Made by a program: the position numbers and the translations under genes
In this document: piece after piece, positions 32,509-40,999 of the stretch
Numbering within the stretch: the first letter of the stretch is position 1
How the letters are laid out: each line of letters opens with the position of its first letter
Assembly: GCA_017303935.1 (NCBI GenBank)
Contig: JAFLBD010000001.1
Span: 682,001-746,000, forward strand
Length of the DNA stretch: 64,000 bases
Reading direction: 5' to 3'
From: Armatimonadota bacterium
GTDB taxonomy: Bacteria > Armatimonadota > Fimbriimonadia > Fimbriimonadales > Fimbriimonadaceae
Notes under the pieces: generated by a model
Told to the model about the DNA's origin: nothing
Seen by the model: only the letters and a program-made list of their open reading frames with translations
The model's database searches: none

Positions 32509-34923
32509 ATGAACAATTCCATGACTTTACTTCCAACTCCCGCGCCAGCCTGGGCATTACAGCTCGGGGAATTTGGCAAGTTCTTGGTGGTCATAACGTG
32601 TTTGCTCTTCATCGTTTCCTTTGCATCTCTAACGTTTCTAAAGACATCGACATTGGCGTCAAAAATTGGCGCATCGTTTTTCAATGCAGGCGTCGCCGGA
32701 CTCTGCTCAATTTTCGCGATCTTAGGCACGCTCTTCGTCAACAATCAGTTTGAGTTCGAGTACGTCTGGTCTCACGCCGATAAGTCCAATTCCTGGCCAT
32801 ATCAAGTCGCTGGAATCTGGTCCGGACAAGAAGGATCATTCCTTCTGTGGGCGCTTTGCGCCGGACTTTTTGGAGTTCTCGTCGCGAGGAATGCTGGCGA
32901 GTTTAAGAAGCCGTTTCTGCAGGTCTATGGACTGTTTCTCGCTGCGCTCACCGGCATCCTCGCTTACGAATCTCCGTTCAATTTGAACCTCATCGACGGG
33001 AAGACAATCGCCAATCCTGCCGATGGCGTTGGGCTTGCACCATCTCTACAAAACTACTGGGTCACCATCCATCCGCCGGTGATCTTCCTTGGATTTGGCT
33101 CGCTTACCGCCGTATTTGCATTAGCCGTTGCGGCACTAATCCGGCGCAGCTATACAAACTGGATTCCGATCGTGCGACCGTGGGCGATTATCTCGTTGAC
33201 CTTGGTCGGACTTGGGCTCTGCATGGGCGGATTCTGGGCATACGAAACCCTGGGTTGGGGTGGATTCTGGATGTGGGATCCGGTTGAAAACGTCAGCTTT
33301 GTGCCTTGGTGTTTCATGGCGGCTTTCGTTCACGGAGTGCTCGTTCAGTCGGCACGCAAGAAGTGGCAATTCACTAATATCCTGCTCGGTGGTTTGCCGT
33401 TCCTTGCGTTTGTTTACGGAACCTATCTCACTCGCTCAGGAATCCTTAGCGAGACCAGCGTCCATAGCTTCGCTGAAATGGACCGATCGGCTCTCAAGAT
33501 TATGATGAGCATCCTCGGCGTAACCTGCCTTGGGTTCTTTGGACTTTTGATCGCGCGCTTCATTAAGGATCGTGATAAAAAGCCAGCCGAAACTCCAAAG
33601 GTAAGTGGTACCAGTCGTGAGAATTTCTACCGCTACGGCATCATTTTTCTCCTTGGCCTTGGCCTTGCGACAGGGATCGGAATGAGCGTGCCACTTTTCA
33701 TGGCTCTCTCCGGACAAAAGACAAAGGTGGTCGAAGAGCACCAATATCACATGGTTGTGCCCTGGCTCTTTGTGCCGATCATGTACCTGCTGGCAATCAC
33801 ACCTTTCGTCTCTTGGAAGTCGGTGCCAATGACAGAGATTTTCAAGAAGTTCTACACGATAATGTGTATCACGATCGGCATTACAGGAACTGCAATGCTT
33901 GTAATGGTTGTCAGCCCATTTTCGAAGGTCGCTGAGCTGCAAAGAGTTGTAAGTTTTCCTGCCGGTTTAAGCGTGAAGGGATTGGGCTGGGTTCTCTTCC
34001 TGACCGCCATGTGCTTGTTGGTCATTGTTGGCAACACCTGGCGACTATTCGAGGTGCGAAAAGCAAAGAAACTTGCTTGGGGGCCGTTCGTCTCTCATAT
34101 AGGACTTGCGGTATTGATGGTTGGTCTGATCATTTCGAGAGGTTTTGAACGACACTTAACAGCGATGGTGATGGATGGACATCCAGGTCAAGCCTTCACT
34201 TATGCCATTAAGTACCGTGGAATGACATCCAATAAATATGACCGCAACAACAAGGTCATCTTTGATATCTTTGATGCACATAAAGGTGAAAAACCACTCT
34301 TCAGCATTGCACCTGGCCTGTACTATGTTAAGGGACAAGACGGTACTGAAAATCCGATGATCTGGCCTGATATAAAGCGCCACCCGTACTACGACTTTTA
34401 CTTCACCTTGAACCCACCTCAATCGGAAGGAACCACGCCGATCGAGTTCAAAGTTGGCGATTCTAAGACAGTGGATCAGTTCACGATCACCTACCTCGGG
34501 ATGAAGAGGGAAGGTGAAGCTGGGATGGGCGGCACCAAGTTCGGAGCAGAGCTACGGGTCAACGACGGCACCAAGACCTACACGATTACGCCGAAACTTG
34601 AGCTCAGCTTAGATTCTTCTGGACCGGTTCACCACGATGCGAACTTGGACAAGTCAATCAAGGTCTCACTGGTTTCGATGAATGCTGCCAATAACTCGGC
34701 AACACTCCAGTTCAACTTGGCTAGCCCGATCTATCCGGTCGAGATCTATCACAAGCCACTCACGATTTTCGTTTGGTTGGGCACGGCAATCATGGCGCTC
34801 GGTGGATTCATGTCCGCGCTCTATCGCCGCGCACCAAAGGCTACTTCAGACGACAGTTTAGAGCCTGAACAAGGCTCTGATGAGAATCGCAAGGGAACGA
34901 AAAAACTTGCACCCATTCACTAA
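32509..34923 (+). CDS. ccmF: CcmF/NrfE-type heme lyase of cytochrome c maturation system I
   Basis: 804 residues with about 15 membrane segments. The tryptophan-rich heme-handling WWD motif is clear near residues 249-262 (GWGGFWMWDPVENVSFVPW), with flanking His residues in IHPPVIFLGF and FVHGVLVQ. A periplasmic beta domain precedes the last helix (about 560-760). CcmF attaches heme to apocytochromes. Other ccm genes are absent from the window, so this may be a dedicated copy for the surrounding cytochromes (inference). GAGG-ATTCCTGA precedes ATG 32509. Confidence 0.93.
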   Translation: MNNSMTLLPTPAPAWALQLGEFGKFLVVITCLLFIVSFASLTFLKTSTLASKIGASFFNAGVAGLCSIFAILGTLFVNNQFEFEYVWSHADKSNSWPYQVAGIWSGQEGSFLLWALCAGLFGVLVARNAGEFKKPFLQVYGLFLAALTGILAYESPFNLNLIDGKTIANPADGVGLAPSLQNYWVTIHPPVIFLGFGSLTAVFALAVAALIRRSYTNWIPIVRPWAIISLTLVGLGLCMGGFWAYETLGWGGFWMWDPVENVSFVPWCFMAAFVHGVLVQSARKKWQFTNILLGGLPFLAFVYGTYLTRSGILSETSVHSFAEMDRSALKIMMSILGVTCLGFFGLLIARFIKDRDKKPAETPKVSGTSRENFYRYGIIFLLGLGLATGIGMSVPLFMALSGQKTKVVEEHQYHMVVPWLFVPIMYLLAITPFVSWKSVPMTEIFKKFYTIMCITIGITGTAMLVMVVSPFSKVAELQRVVSFPAGLSVKGLGWVLFLTAMCLLVIVGNTWRLFEVRKAKKLAWGPFVSHIGLAVLMVGLIISRGFERHLTAMVMDGHPGQAFTYAIKYRGMTSNKYDRNNKVIFDIFDAHKGEKPLFSIAPGLYYVKGQDGTENPMIWPDIKRHPYYDFYFTLNPPQSEGTTPIEFKVGDSKTVDQFTITYLGMKREGEAGMGGTKFGAELRVNDGTKTYTITPKLELSLDSSGPVHHDANLDKSIKVSLVSMNAANNSATLQFNLASPIYPVEIYHKPLTIFVWLGTAIMALGGFMSALYRRAPKATSDDSLEPEQGSDENRKGTKKLAPIH

Positions 34924-34938
34924 GGAACATCAACAAAA

Positions 34939-35262
34939 ATGAAAAGAATCACATCTATCTCTCTTCTTCTCGGTTTGGGCGCGATGGCTCTCGCACTCGG
35001 CACGATGGGCAAAGTGTTCAATGACACTTACAATGTCAAGGCTGACTCGAATCTTGGAAAAGCCAAGTGCGCCGTCTGCCACGCTAAGACAACTGGTGGC
35101 GCGCTGAACCCATACGGCACCGACTTGAAGGCAGCATTGAACGGCAGTAAGAAGCTCACAAGTGCAATGTTGAAGAGCGTTGAAGGCAAGGACTCGGATG
35201 GCGATGGTCGCAAGAACATCGACGAGATCAAGGCCGATAAAATGCCTGGCAAGAAAGACTAA
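34939..35262 (+). CDS. Small periplasmic monoheme cytochrome c
   Basis: 107 residues with a signal peptide (MKRITSISLLLGLGAMALALG) and a single CAVCH heme site (about residues 44-48). The C-terminus has a calcium-loop-like DSDGDGRKNIDE. No distal Met is obvious by position; NPYG and later Met residues exist. It could shuttle electrons between the inner-membrane CbcL-like protein and the decaheme cytochrome. It lies 15 bases after ccmF. Confidence 0.8.
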   Translation: MKRITSISLLLGLGAMALALGTMGKVFNDTYNVKADSNLGKAKCAVCHAKTTGGALNPYGTDLKAALNGSKKLTSAMLKSVEGKDSDGDGRKNIDEIKADKMPGKKD

Positions 35263-35361
35263 CCGAATACATATTCCAGAGTCACAGCTACGCTTCTGGG
35301 CACTGTGACTCTGGAACCCAAACCGTCAAAGCCCCAGAATCTATCCCAAATTTCACCTTTT

Positions 35362-37131
35362 ATGATCAAAATCAGACCTACGAGAAAGCTCCTCCTCGGC
35401 ATCCTTCCACTCCTGATCGCGATCACACCATTTTTCTTCGCTTTTGCCCAAGCGCAAGAGCCTCCGGCAGAGGAGGCCGTTCCAGTTTCCGAAGCGAATC
35501 AAACATGTCTCGGTTGCCACGACCCGGCAAATGAAGGTGCCCCTGGTGTCCACATGGCGGCTCTTCAAGGCTCGCCCCACGCGTCAAACGATTGTACGGA
35601 CTGTCACGCCGAATTCACCGCGGATGCACCGCATACGACCGAGATGAAGAAGTCGAAGGTCGCCTGCGAAAACTGTCATCCCGATGTCGTTGAGGCATTC
35701 AATAGCTCGGCCCACGGCCAAAAAGCGGCGACAGATACCGAAGTTCCAACTTGCATCTCCTGCCACACTGCCGGTACCGATCCGCATGCGATTCAGCCGA
35801 GCAATACGCTAACAAAGAAGGCAAGAGTCGAAAAGTGCTCGCTATGCCACAACGATAAGGCGATCATGACCCGCCACGGCGTTGATCCCGAAGCAGTGAG
35901 CAGTTATGAAGCCAGCTTCCACGGTAAAGCATTTTTGAAGTTTGAGAACTCTAAGACGGCGATCTGTACCGACTGTCACACCAACCACTCGGTGATGGCC
36001 GCAACGAATCCCAAGTCGTCCACCAACGACGCCAACGTGGCCAAGACCTGCGGACAAGCGGGTTGTCACCCAGGGGCAACTGCAAGCTTTGCCCAATCAG
36101 GATTTAGCCATCTACACATCACGATCAAAGACAATCCACTTCTTTCAGCCATCGAGTGGTTCTTCAAGATTCTCACGTTTGGTGTGATTGGATTCCTCTT
36201 GATGGGCGTTGCGTTCGACATGAAGGCCGCGCTGTTCAGCAAGAAGCCGATCGCGGTTACTCGTCCGGTGGCGTTTACGGTGGCTGCCGCGTTCTTCTTC
36301 CTCGTTCTCTCGATCATCCTAGCAGTGCTGAAGCAGCCATACGGCTTGTACACCACGGCCGCTGCAGTCATCATGGGTGCAGCATCTGGCGCGTTCCATG
36401 TCGCCTCAAAGCCCAAGCGCGACATTGACCTTCCAGTCGAACGAAGATTCCAGCGGTTTACCGTTTCGCAACGGCTCCAGCACCTGACCTTGATGATCAC
36501 TTTCATCCTGCTGGTGCTTACCGGAATGCCAATCCGCTATCCAAACAACGATGTGATGCGAGGGGCATATCTGGCTCTGGGTGGAATGGATGTGATGCGC
36601 CTCGTCCACCGAGTATCAGCGGTCATTCTGATCATCGCTTGGATCTATCACACAATTGAACTCCTCGTCCGATGGAAGAAAGCTGGATTCTCGATGGATT
36701 CGTGGACGATGTGGCCCCGAAAGAAGGACTTCTCAGACGTGGTCGGAACAGTGAAGTACCACCTTGGAATGGCACCAGAAGAACCTGAATTCGACCGATT
36801 CCAGTTCCGTGAGAAGTTCGACTACTTCGCCGTCTACTGGGGTATGCCGATCATGGTGTTCTCGGGATTGATTCTGTGGTACCCAGTTTTCTACAGCCAG
36901 TTCCTACCAAGTATCGGGCTCCCGATCGCCTTCATTGCCCATAGCGACGAAGCGGTTCTGGCGTTCCTAACCATCGCGACGTGGCACTTCTACAACACAC
37001 ACTTCAACCCTCATCACTTCCCGATGAATCCTGTTTTCATCACAGGTGAAGTAGGAGAGAAGGATATGCAACGCGAACATCCGCTCGAATACAAGCGCAT
37101 TGTCGAAAGCGGAGAACTCCCAGAGGAGTAA
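35362..37131 (+). CDS. CbcL-like fusion: heptaheme c domain plus membrane cytochrome b
   Basis: 589 residues from ATG 35362 (GTG 35305 is an alternative). After a signal/anchor helix, residues ~48-235 carry seven heme c sites: CLGCH, CTDCH, CENCH, CISCH, CSLCH, CTDCH and CX4CH (CGQAGCH). Then come hydrophobic segments (about 262-350) and a formate-dehydrogenase-gamma/HydC-like cytochrome b domain (about 370-580), with His pairs in RLQHLTLM, LVHRVSA, IYHTIEL and ATWHFYNTHFNPHHF. The same plan is known in Geobacter CbcL, an inner-membrane quinol oxidase feeding extracellular electron transfer. It would take electrons from the quinone pool here. Confidence 0.87.
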   Translation: MIKIRPTRKLLLGILPLLIAITPFFFAFAQAQEPPAEEAVPVSEANQTCLGCHDPANEGAPGVHMAALQGSPHASNDCTDCHAEFTADAPHTTEMKKSKVACENCHPDVVEAFNSSAHGQKAATDTEVPTCISCHTAGTDPHAIQPSNTLTKKARVEKCSLCHNDKAIMTRHGVDPEAVSSYEASFHGKAFLKFENSKTAICTDCHTNHSVMAATNPKSSTNDANVAKTCGQAGCHPGATASFAQSGFSHLHITIKDNPLLSAIEWFFKILTFGVIGFLLMGVAFDMKAALFSKKPIAVTRPVAFTVAAAFFFLVLSIILAVLKQPYGLYTTAAAVIMGAASGAFHVASKPKRDIDLPVERRFQRFTVSQRLQHLTLMITFILLVLTGMPIRYPNNDVMRGAYLALGGMDVMRLVHRVSAVILIIAWIYHTIELLVRWKKAGFSMDSWTMWPRKKDFSDVVGTVKYHLGMAPEEPEFDRFQFREKFDYFAVYWGMPIMVFSGLILWYPVFYSQFLPSIGLPIAFIAHSDEAVLAFLTIATWHFYNTHFNPHHFPMNPVFITGEVGEKDMQREHPLEYKRIVESGELPEE

Positions 37132-37140
37132 TCAGACACA

Positions 37141-37170
37141 AGAATCCCCGCCGATTTCGGCGGGGATTCT
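37141..37170. terminator. Hairpin after the cytochrome operon
   Basis: 14-bp arms AGAATCCCCGCCGA and TCGGCGGGGATTCT; the T-tract is weak on both strands. It separates the operon from the convergent ychF gene. Confidence 0.75.
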
Positions 37171-37176
37171 TGTATG

Positions 37177-38268
37177 TTAGACGTTAAATCTGAAGAGCAT
37201 CACATCGCCCTCTTGGACGATGTACTCTTTGCCTTCACTTCGTACGAGCCCCTTCTCCTTGGCAGCTTGCATATTGCCACTGGCCACAAGGTCGTTAAAG
37301 GAGACTGTTTCGGCTCGAATAAATCCACGCTCAAAATCGGAGTGAATCACGCCAGCGGCTTGAGGCGCGGTCATACCTTGCTTGATTGTCCATGCTCGGG
37401 TTTCTTTAGGGCCTGTTGTCAGATAGGTCTGGAGGCCGAGCAAGTGATAGGTCGCCTTGACCAGTTCCTGAAGGCCGCCATCTTCGACTCCTAGACATTT
37501 CAAAAATTCAGAGCGATCTTCTTCAGGTAGCTCGATCAGTTCGGATTCAACCTGAGCGGAGATGACGACAACTTCGGCGCCTTCCTTGCTGGCGAGGGCT
37601 TTGACGGAGTCAACCCAAGCATTGCCTTTCGCAAGGTCATCCTCGCTCACGTTGGTGGCGTAGATGATCGGCTTTCCGCTGAGCAATCCGAGAGGCGCGA
37701 TGGCCGCCGCTTCGTCTTCTGTGAGGGTGACTGATCGCGCTGGTTTGCCTTCGTCCAGGACCGGGATGATCTTCTCCAGCGCATCAACTTCGACTTGGGC
37801 TTCCTTCTTCATCCGAGCGTCTTTGCGGGCGCGTTCAATTCGCCGTTCGATTTGGGCGATGTCCGAATAAATCAGTTCGAGATTGATCACTTCGATATCG
37901 CGAAGAGGATCAACCGAGCCGTTGACGTGAATGATATCGTCGTTGTCAAAGCAGCGAACGACATGGATGATGGCATCCACTTCTCGAATGTTGGCCAGAA
38001 ACTGATTGCCAAGTCCTTCGCCTTTGCTGGCACCCTTCACCAATCCGGCAATGTCCACCAACTCCAGCCGTGCCGGAAGAATGGTCTCCGAACCGGAAAT
38101 CTTGGCGAGAACTTCTAGCCGAGAATCAGGGACGCTGACCATGCCGACATTCGGCTCGATCGTGCAGAAAGGGAAGTTAGCGGCCTGAGCCTTCGAATTT
38201 GCCACCACTGCATTAAACAGAGTGGACTTTCCAACATTGGGCAAACCGACGATTCCTGCGCGTAACAT
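37177..38268 (-). CDS. ychF: Redox-regulated ATPase/GTPase YchF
   Basis: 363 residues, the usual length, starting at MLRAGIVGLPNVGKSTLFNA (P-loop). Further motifs: PFCTIEPNVG, LVDIAGLVKGASKGEGLGNQ, and the TGS domain with GPKETRAWTIKQGMTAPQAA, FERGFIRAETV and EYIVQEGDVMLFRFNV. It binds ATP and the ribosome and takes part in stress responses. The longer frame to 38541 lacks homology and is rejected. Confidence 0.97.
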   Translation of the reverse strand: MLRAGIVGLPNVGKSTLFNAVVANSKAQAANFPFCTIEPNVGMVSVPDSRLEVLAKISGSETILPARLELVDIAGLVKGASKGEGLGNQFLANIREVDAIIHVVRCFDNDDIIHVNGSVDPLRDIEVINLELIYSDIAQIERRIERARKDARMKKEAQVEVDALEKIIPVLDEGKPARSVTLTEDEAAAIAPLGLLSGKPIIYATNVSEDDLAKGNAWVDSVKALASKEGAEVVVISAQVESELIELPEEDRSEFLKCLGVEDGGLQELVKATYHLLGLQTYLTTGPKETRAWTIKQGMTAPQAAGVIHSDFERGFIRAETVSFNDLVASGNMQAAKEKGLVRSEGKEYIVQEGDVMLFRFNV

Positions 38269-38315
38269 AGCCTTTAAACGAACCTTTTGGGGACGGGCTA
38301 TTGTACCGCGCGGGG

Positions 38316-40181
38316 CTAATTGACTTCCGAAACAAAGACGTCCGTGTTCGAAATCTTGAGGTCGTATTTCTTGCCGAGCACGACGATGCCCTTGATGTTC
38401 ATGCTTTTCCAGGCCTTCGGTAGATTCGGCTTGCACGATAGCCAATAGCCGTTTTTCAGCTCTTTGGTCCAGTTTGCGCCGGAAACCGGTTCTTCGTCGA
38501 TCCGAATGCCTGCGAAGCCGTAGAGCACAGTCTGTAAGCATCCCCCCGCGCCAGTCGTAAAGTACGTCAGAGATCGCTTTCGCTTCTCGCTAAACAGCAA
38601 TAGCGGCTGCTTTGTAAAATCCTTCCAGGACTTCTTCCACTCCGCATAGGCAAGGTCAGGTTGTTGAAGGCGGGAGTAGATCGTCGCGTTGACGCTGTCT
38701 GTCATCGCAGGCCCATTTGGAATGGTCTTGTTAGCAAACCTCGACATCATGTCGCTGGCAGATTGAGTGGCAACCTCATCTTGAAGCGGGTAGATCGCCA
38801 GGACTCCCGCAGCTTGCTTATATCCCTTGCCGCGGTCACCTTCGTAATTGATCAGGTTGCCTTTCTCGTCACGCGGCATCTTGAGCATCGGTTGAGACGG
38901 CAAATACCGCTTGAAAACCTGATTGACCACACAATTGGTGTAGAGGTCATTGTCGCCGGTGAAGTTCTCATCCGGTGACATCGTGTGATTCAGCGATGTG
39001 CCTGTGACTCGATCAGCGTAAAAATGGGCCACCGCGCGGCCGATCTCGTTCGAATCCTTGATATCCACCAAACCGAGCGCGCTTGCCAGTTGCAATCCGT
39101 GGACGACAGTTGCGGAAATGTGATGTTGGAATCGGCTTGGCCCCGGGACAGTTTCGAGCCCAGTCACGCTCGATTCCCACGGGTACATGATCGCTTTCGG
39201 ATCTGCTGGAGAATTGCCGAGCTTCTTGCCGTTGCCCACCGGTCGACCTGCGGCAACCCAGTTCAAATAGTTTCGCCGCGCCGCTTCCTTTTTGTTGATC
39301 CGATAGAGCGGAATCGTTGCCGCGCGATCCGGATCCAACAGCATGAGAGCAGGGAAGACCCAAACATCTGCGTCCCAAAAGACGTGCCCAAAATAGTAAG
39401 TGCTGCTCAGCCCCATTGGCGAAATCGCCATTTCGTTGTCCGGGTGAATCGATGAGCGCAAGTAAAACAGGAACGAGCGAATCGCTTGTTGGTCTTCCAC
39501 TGGGCCGTCAATCTCGATATCGGTTTCCCAGAAACCGTCCCAATAAGTCTTGGCGCGTTTGGCGAGGTCCTTAAAATCGTCCGCCGGCGGATTACCGTTG
39601 TCAAAGTTCGCCGGAATGTATTGGGAAGTCTCGAACTGGTCTTTGGTCAAAGCGTCATCAGTTCGGTTCAAGTCTGCGGTGGTGGCAACCTTGGTCGTCC
39701 AACGCTCTGCCCAGATAGGCGGCCCGGCTGGATCGATGATCGACTCCCGGATCACTAGCATGTGACGATCTTTATCCGCGATCGCCCACCGAGTTTCTAG
39801 GATTCCCGTGCGCATGTCGAGAGTTTGTTGATAGTTCTCGATCTTCTCAGGATCAAATGGCGGCTGGGTAGTACGCGTCGAATACCAGTTCTTGAGCGGC
39901 AAAATACGTTCCTCGCCACCAGACTCGTAGTTCGTGATGGAAAACGCTTCAAGCGAATTGCCTTCGGAATCGAAAGGCGCGGCAGATCGACTGAGCCTAA
40001 TTCCAACCTGTCCGTTCCAAAGTACGGCTGGAGTCGGATCCTTTGGGTTGGTCTCGCTCAGCACCCATGGATCGGCGGCGGCAGATCGGGAATCGGTCGA
40101 CTCGCTCGTTGGGGCGGATGACTTGTTACAACCGCAAATCAGCACCGAGCTGCAAGCAAGAATCGATAGCCTTCGCCACAT
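38316..40181 (-). CDS. GH65-like lipoprotein with a changed catalytic residue
   Basis: 621 residues. Lipoprotein signal (SSVLICGC, Cys18). The (alpha/alpha)6 catalytic domain of GH65 is recognised by ISPMGLSSTYYFGHVFWDAD (WD, Asp270), YPWESSVTGLET, SPDENFTGDNDLYTN and TYFTTGAGGCLQTVLYG. In GH65 glucosidases the acid Glu follows WES...E in a VQEIHVNG-like motif; here it reads RFQHHISAT, with Gln352 in that place, while the putative base Glu532 (LFSEKRK) is kept. It could be inactive or use another residue. It begins two bases after murQ, so it belongs to the amino-sugar operon. Confidence 0.75.
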   Translation of the reverse strand: MWRRLSILACSSVLICGCNKSSAPTSESTDSRSAAADPWVLSETNPKDPTPAVLWNGQVGIRLSRSAAPFDSEGNSLEAFSITNYESGGEERILPLKNWYSTRTTQPPFDPEKIENYQQTLDMRTGILETRWAIADKDRHMLVIRESIIDPAGPPIWAERWTTKVATTADLNRTDDALTKDQFETSQYIPANFDNGNPPADDFKDLAKRAKTYWDGFWETDIEIDGPVEDQQAIRSFLFYLRSSIHPDNEMAISPMGLSSTYYFGHVFWDADVWVFPALMLLDPDRAATIPLYRINKKEAARRNYLNWVAAGRPVGNGKKLGNSPADPKAIMYPWESSVTGLETVPGPSRFQHHISATVVHGLQLASALGLVDIKDSNEIGRAVAHFYADRVTGTSLNHTMSPDENFTGDNDLYTNCVVNQVFKRYLPSQPMLKMPRDEKGNLINYEGDRGKGYKQAAGVLAIYPLQDEVATQSASDMMSRFANKTIPNGPAMTDSVNATIYSRLQQPDLAYAEWKKSWKDFTKQPLLLFSEKRKRSLTYFTTGAGGCLQTVLYGFAGIRIDEEPVSGANWTKELKNGYWLSCKPNLPKAWKSMNIKGIVVLGKKYDLKISNTDVFVSEVN

Positions 40182-40183
40182 AC

Positions 40184-40999
40184 TCAGCCACTAATCGCAC
40201 TAGCTTCGGATAACACTGCGCGGACGCTCCAATTGTTCCGCTCCAAACTCTCTCTTGCCTCGTCTTCTGTGAGGTTAGAAAGCTCGCGCACAATCCGGAC
40301 GCAACGTTCCTTAAGCTTCACGTTCTTCGCTTTGACATCGACCATCAGGTTCTCGATGACCTTGCCACTCAGCACCATTGCGATCGTGCTGATACGATTA
40401 AGAACAAGCTTTTGCGCTGTTCCCGCCTTCAATCGGGTGCTTCCGGTCAGAACTTCTGGGCCAGTTTCCAAAACGATCGAATGCTCTGCTTCTTCAATCA
40501 GCGGAGCGTTTCGGTTATTGACGATCGCGCAAGTCCAAAGACCTTTTTGCCGTGCATGCCGGATCGCACCAATGACGTACGGCGTCCGGCCAGAAGCCGC
40601 GATTCCAAAGACGACGTCGTTTCGAGTTAGAGCCAAATTGTTGAGATCATCGATTGGTGCGTGGGCGTCGTCTTCTGCGTCTTCAACGGCTTGACCGACA
40701 GCCGCTTCGCCGCCTGCGTGAAGTGCCACAAAACAGGATGCGTCGATACCGAAAGTGGGTGGCATTTCTGCTGCGTCCATCTTGGCGATACGCCCTGAAG
40801 TACCGGCACCGACATAGATCACTCGCCCGCCGGAATTGTAGGCGTGGGCGGCTCGCTCTGCAGCGATGGCGATGGCTTCTTCGGCTCCTTGAAGCGATTT
40901 GATGACGACGAGTTCTTCCTCGTTCATCAACCTGACCATTTCTCGAGGAGTCATCCGGTCCAATCCATAGGATCGAGGATTTCTGTTTTCAGTGCTCAT
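40184..40999 (-). CDS. murQ: N-acetylmuramic acid 6-phosphate etherase
   Basis: 271 residues. SIS-domain lyase with GGRVIYVGAGTSGRIAKMDA, AEMPPTFGI (the catalytic Glu region), FGIAASGRTPYVIGAI, and KAGTAQKLVLNRISTIAMV. It splits the lactyl ether of MurNAc-6-P to GlcNAc-6-P and D-lactate in cell-wall recycling. A UBA-like helical tail (LTEDEARESLERNNWSVR) ends it. It overlaps the kinase gene by four bases. It is slightly shorter than the usual ~300. Confidence 0.95.
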   Translation of the reverse strand: MSTENRNPRSYGLDRMTPREMVRLMNEEELVVIKSLQGAEEAIAIAAERAAHAYNSGGRVIYVGAGTSGRIAKMDAAEMPPTFGIDASCFVALHAGGEAAVGQAVEDAEDDAHAPIDDLNNLALTRNDVVFGIAASGRTPYVIGAIRHARQKGLWTCAIVNNRNAPLIEEAEHSIVLETGPEVLTGSTRLKAGTAQKLVLNRISTIAMVLSGKVIENLMVDVKAKNVKLKERCVRIVRELSNLTEDEARESLERNNWSVRAVLSEASAISG

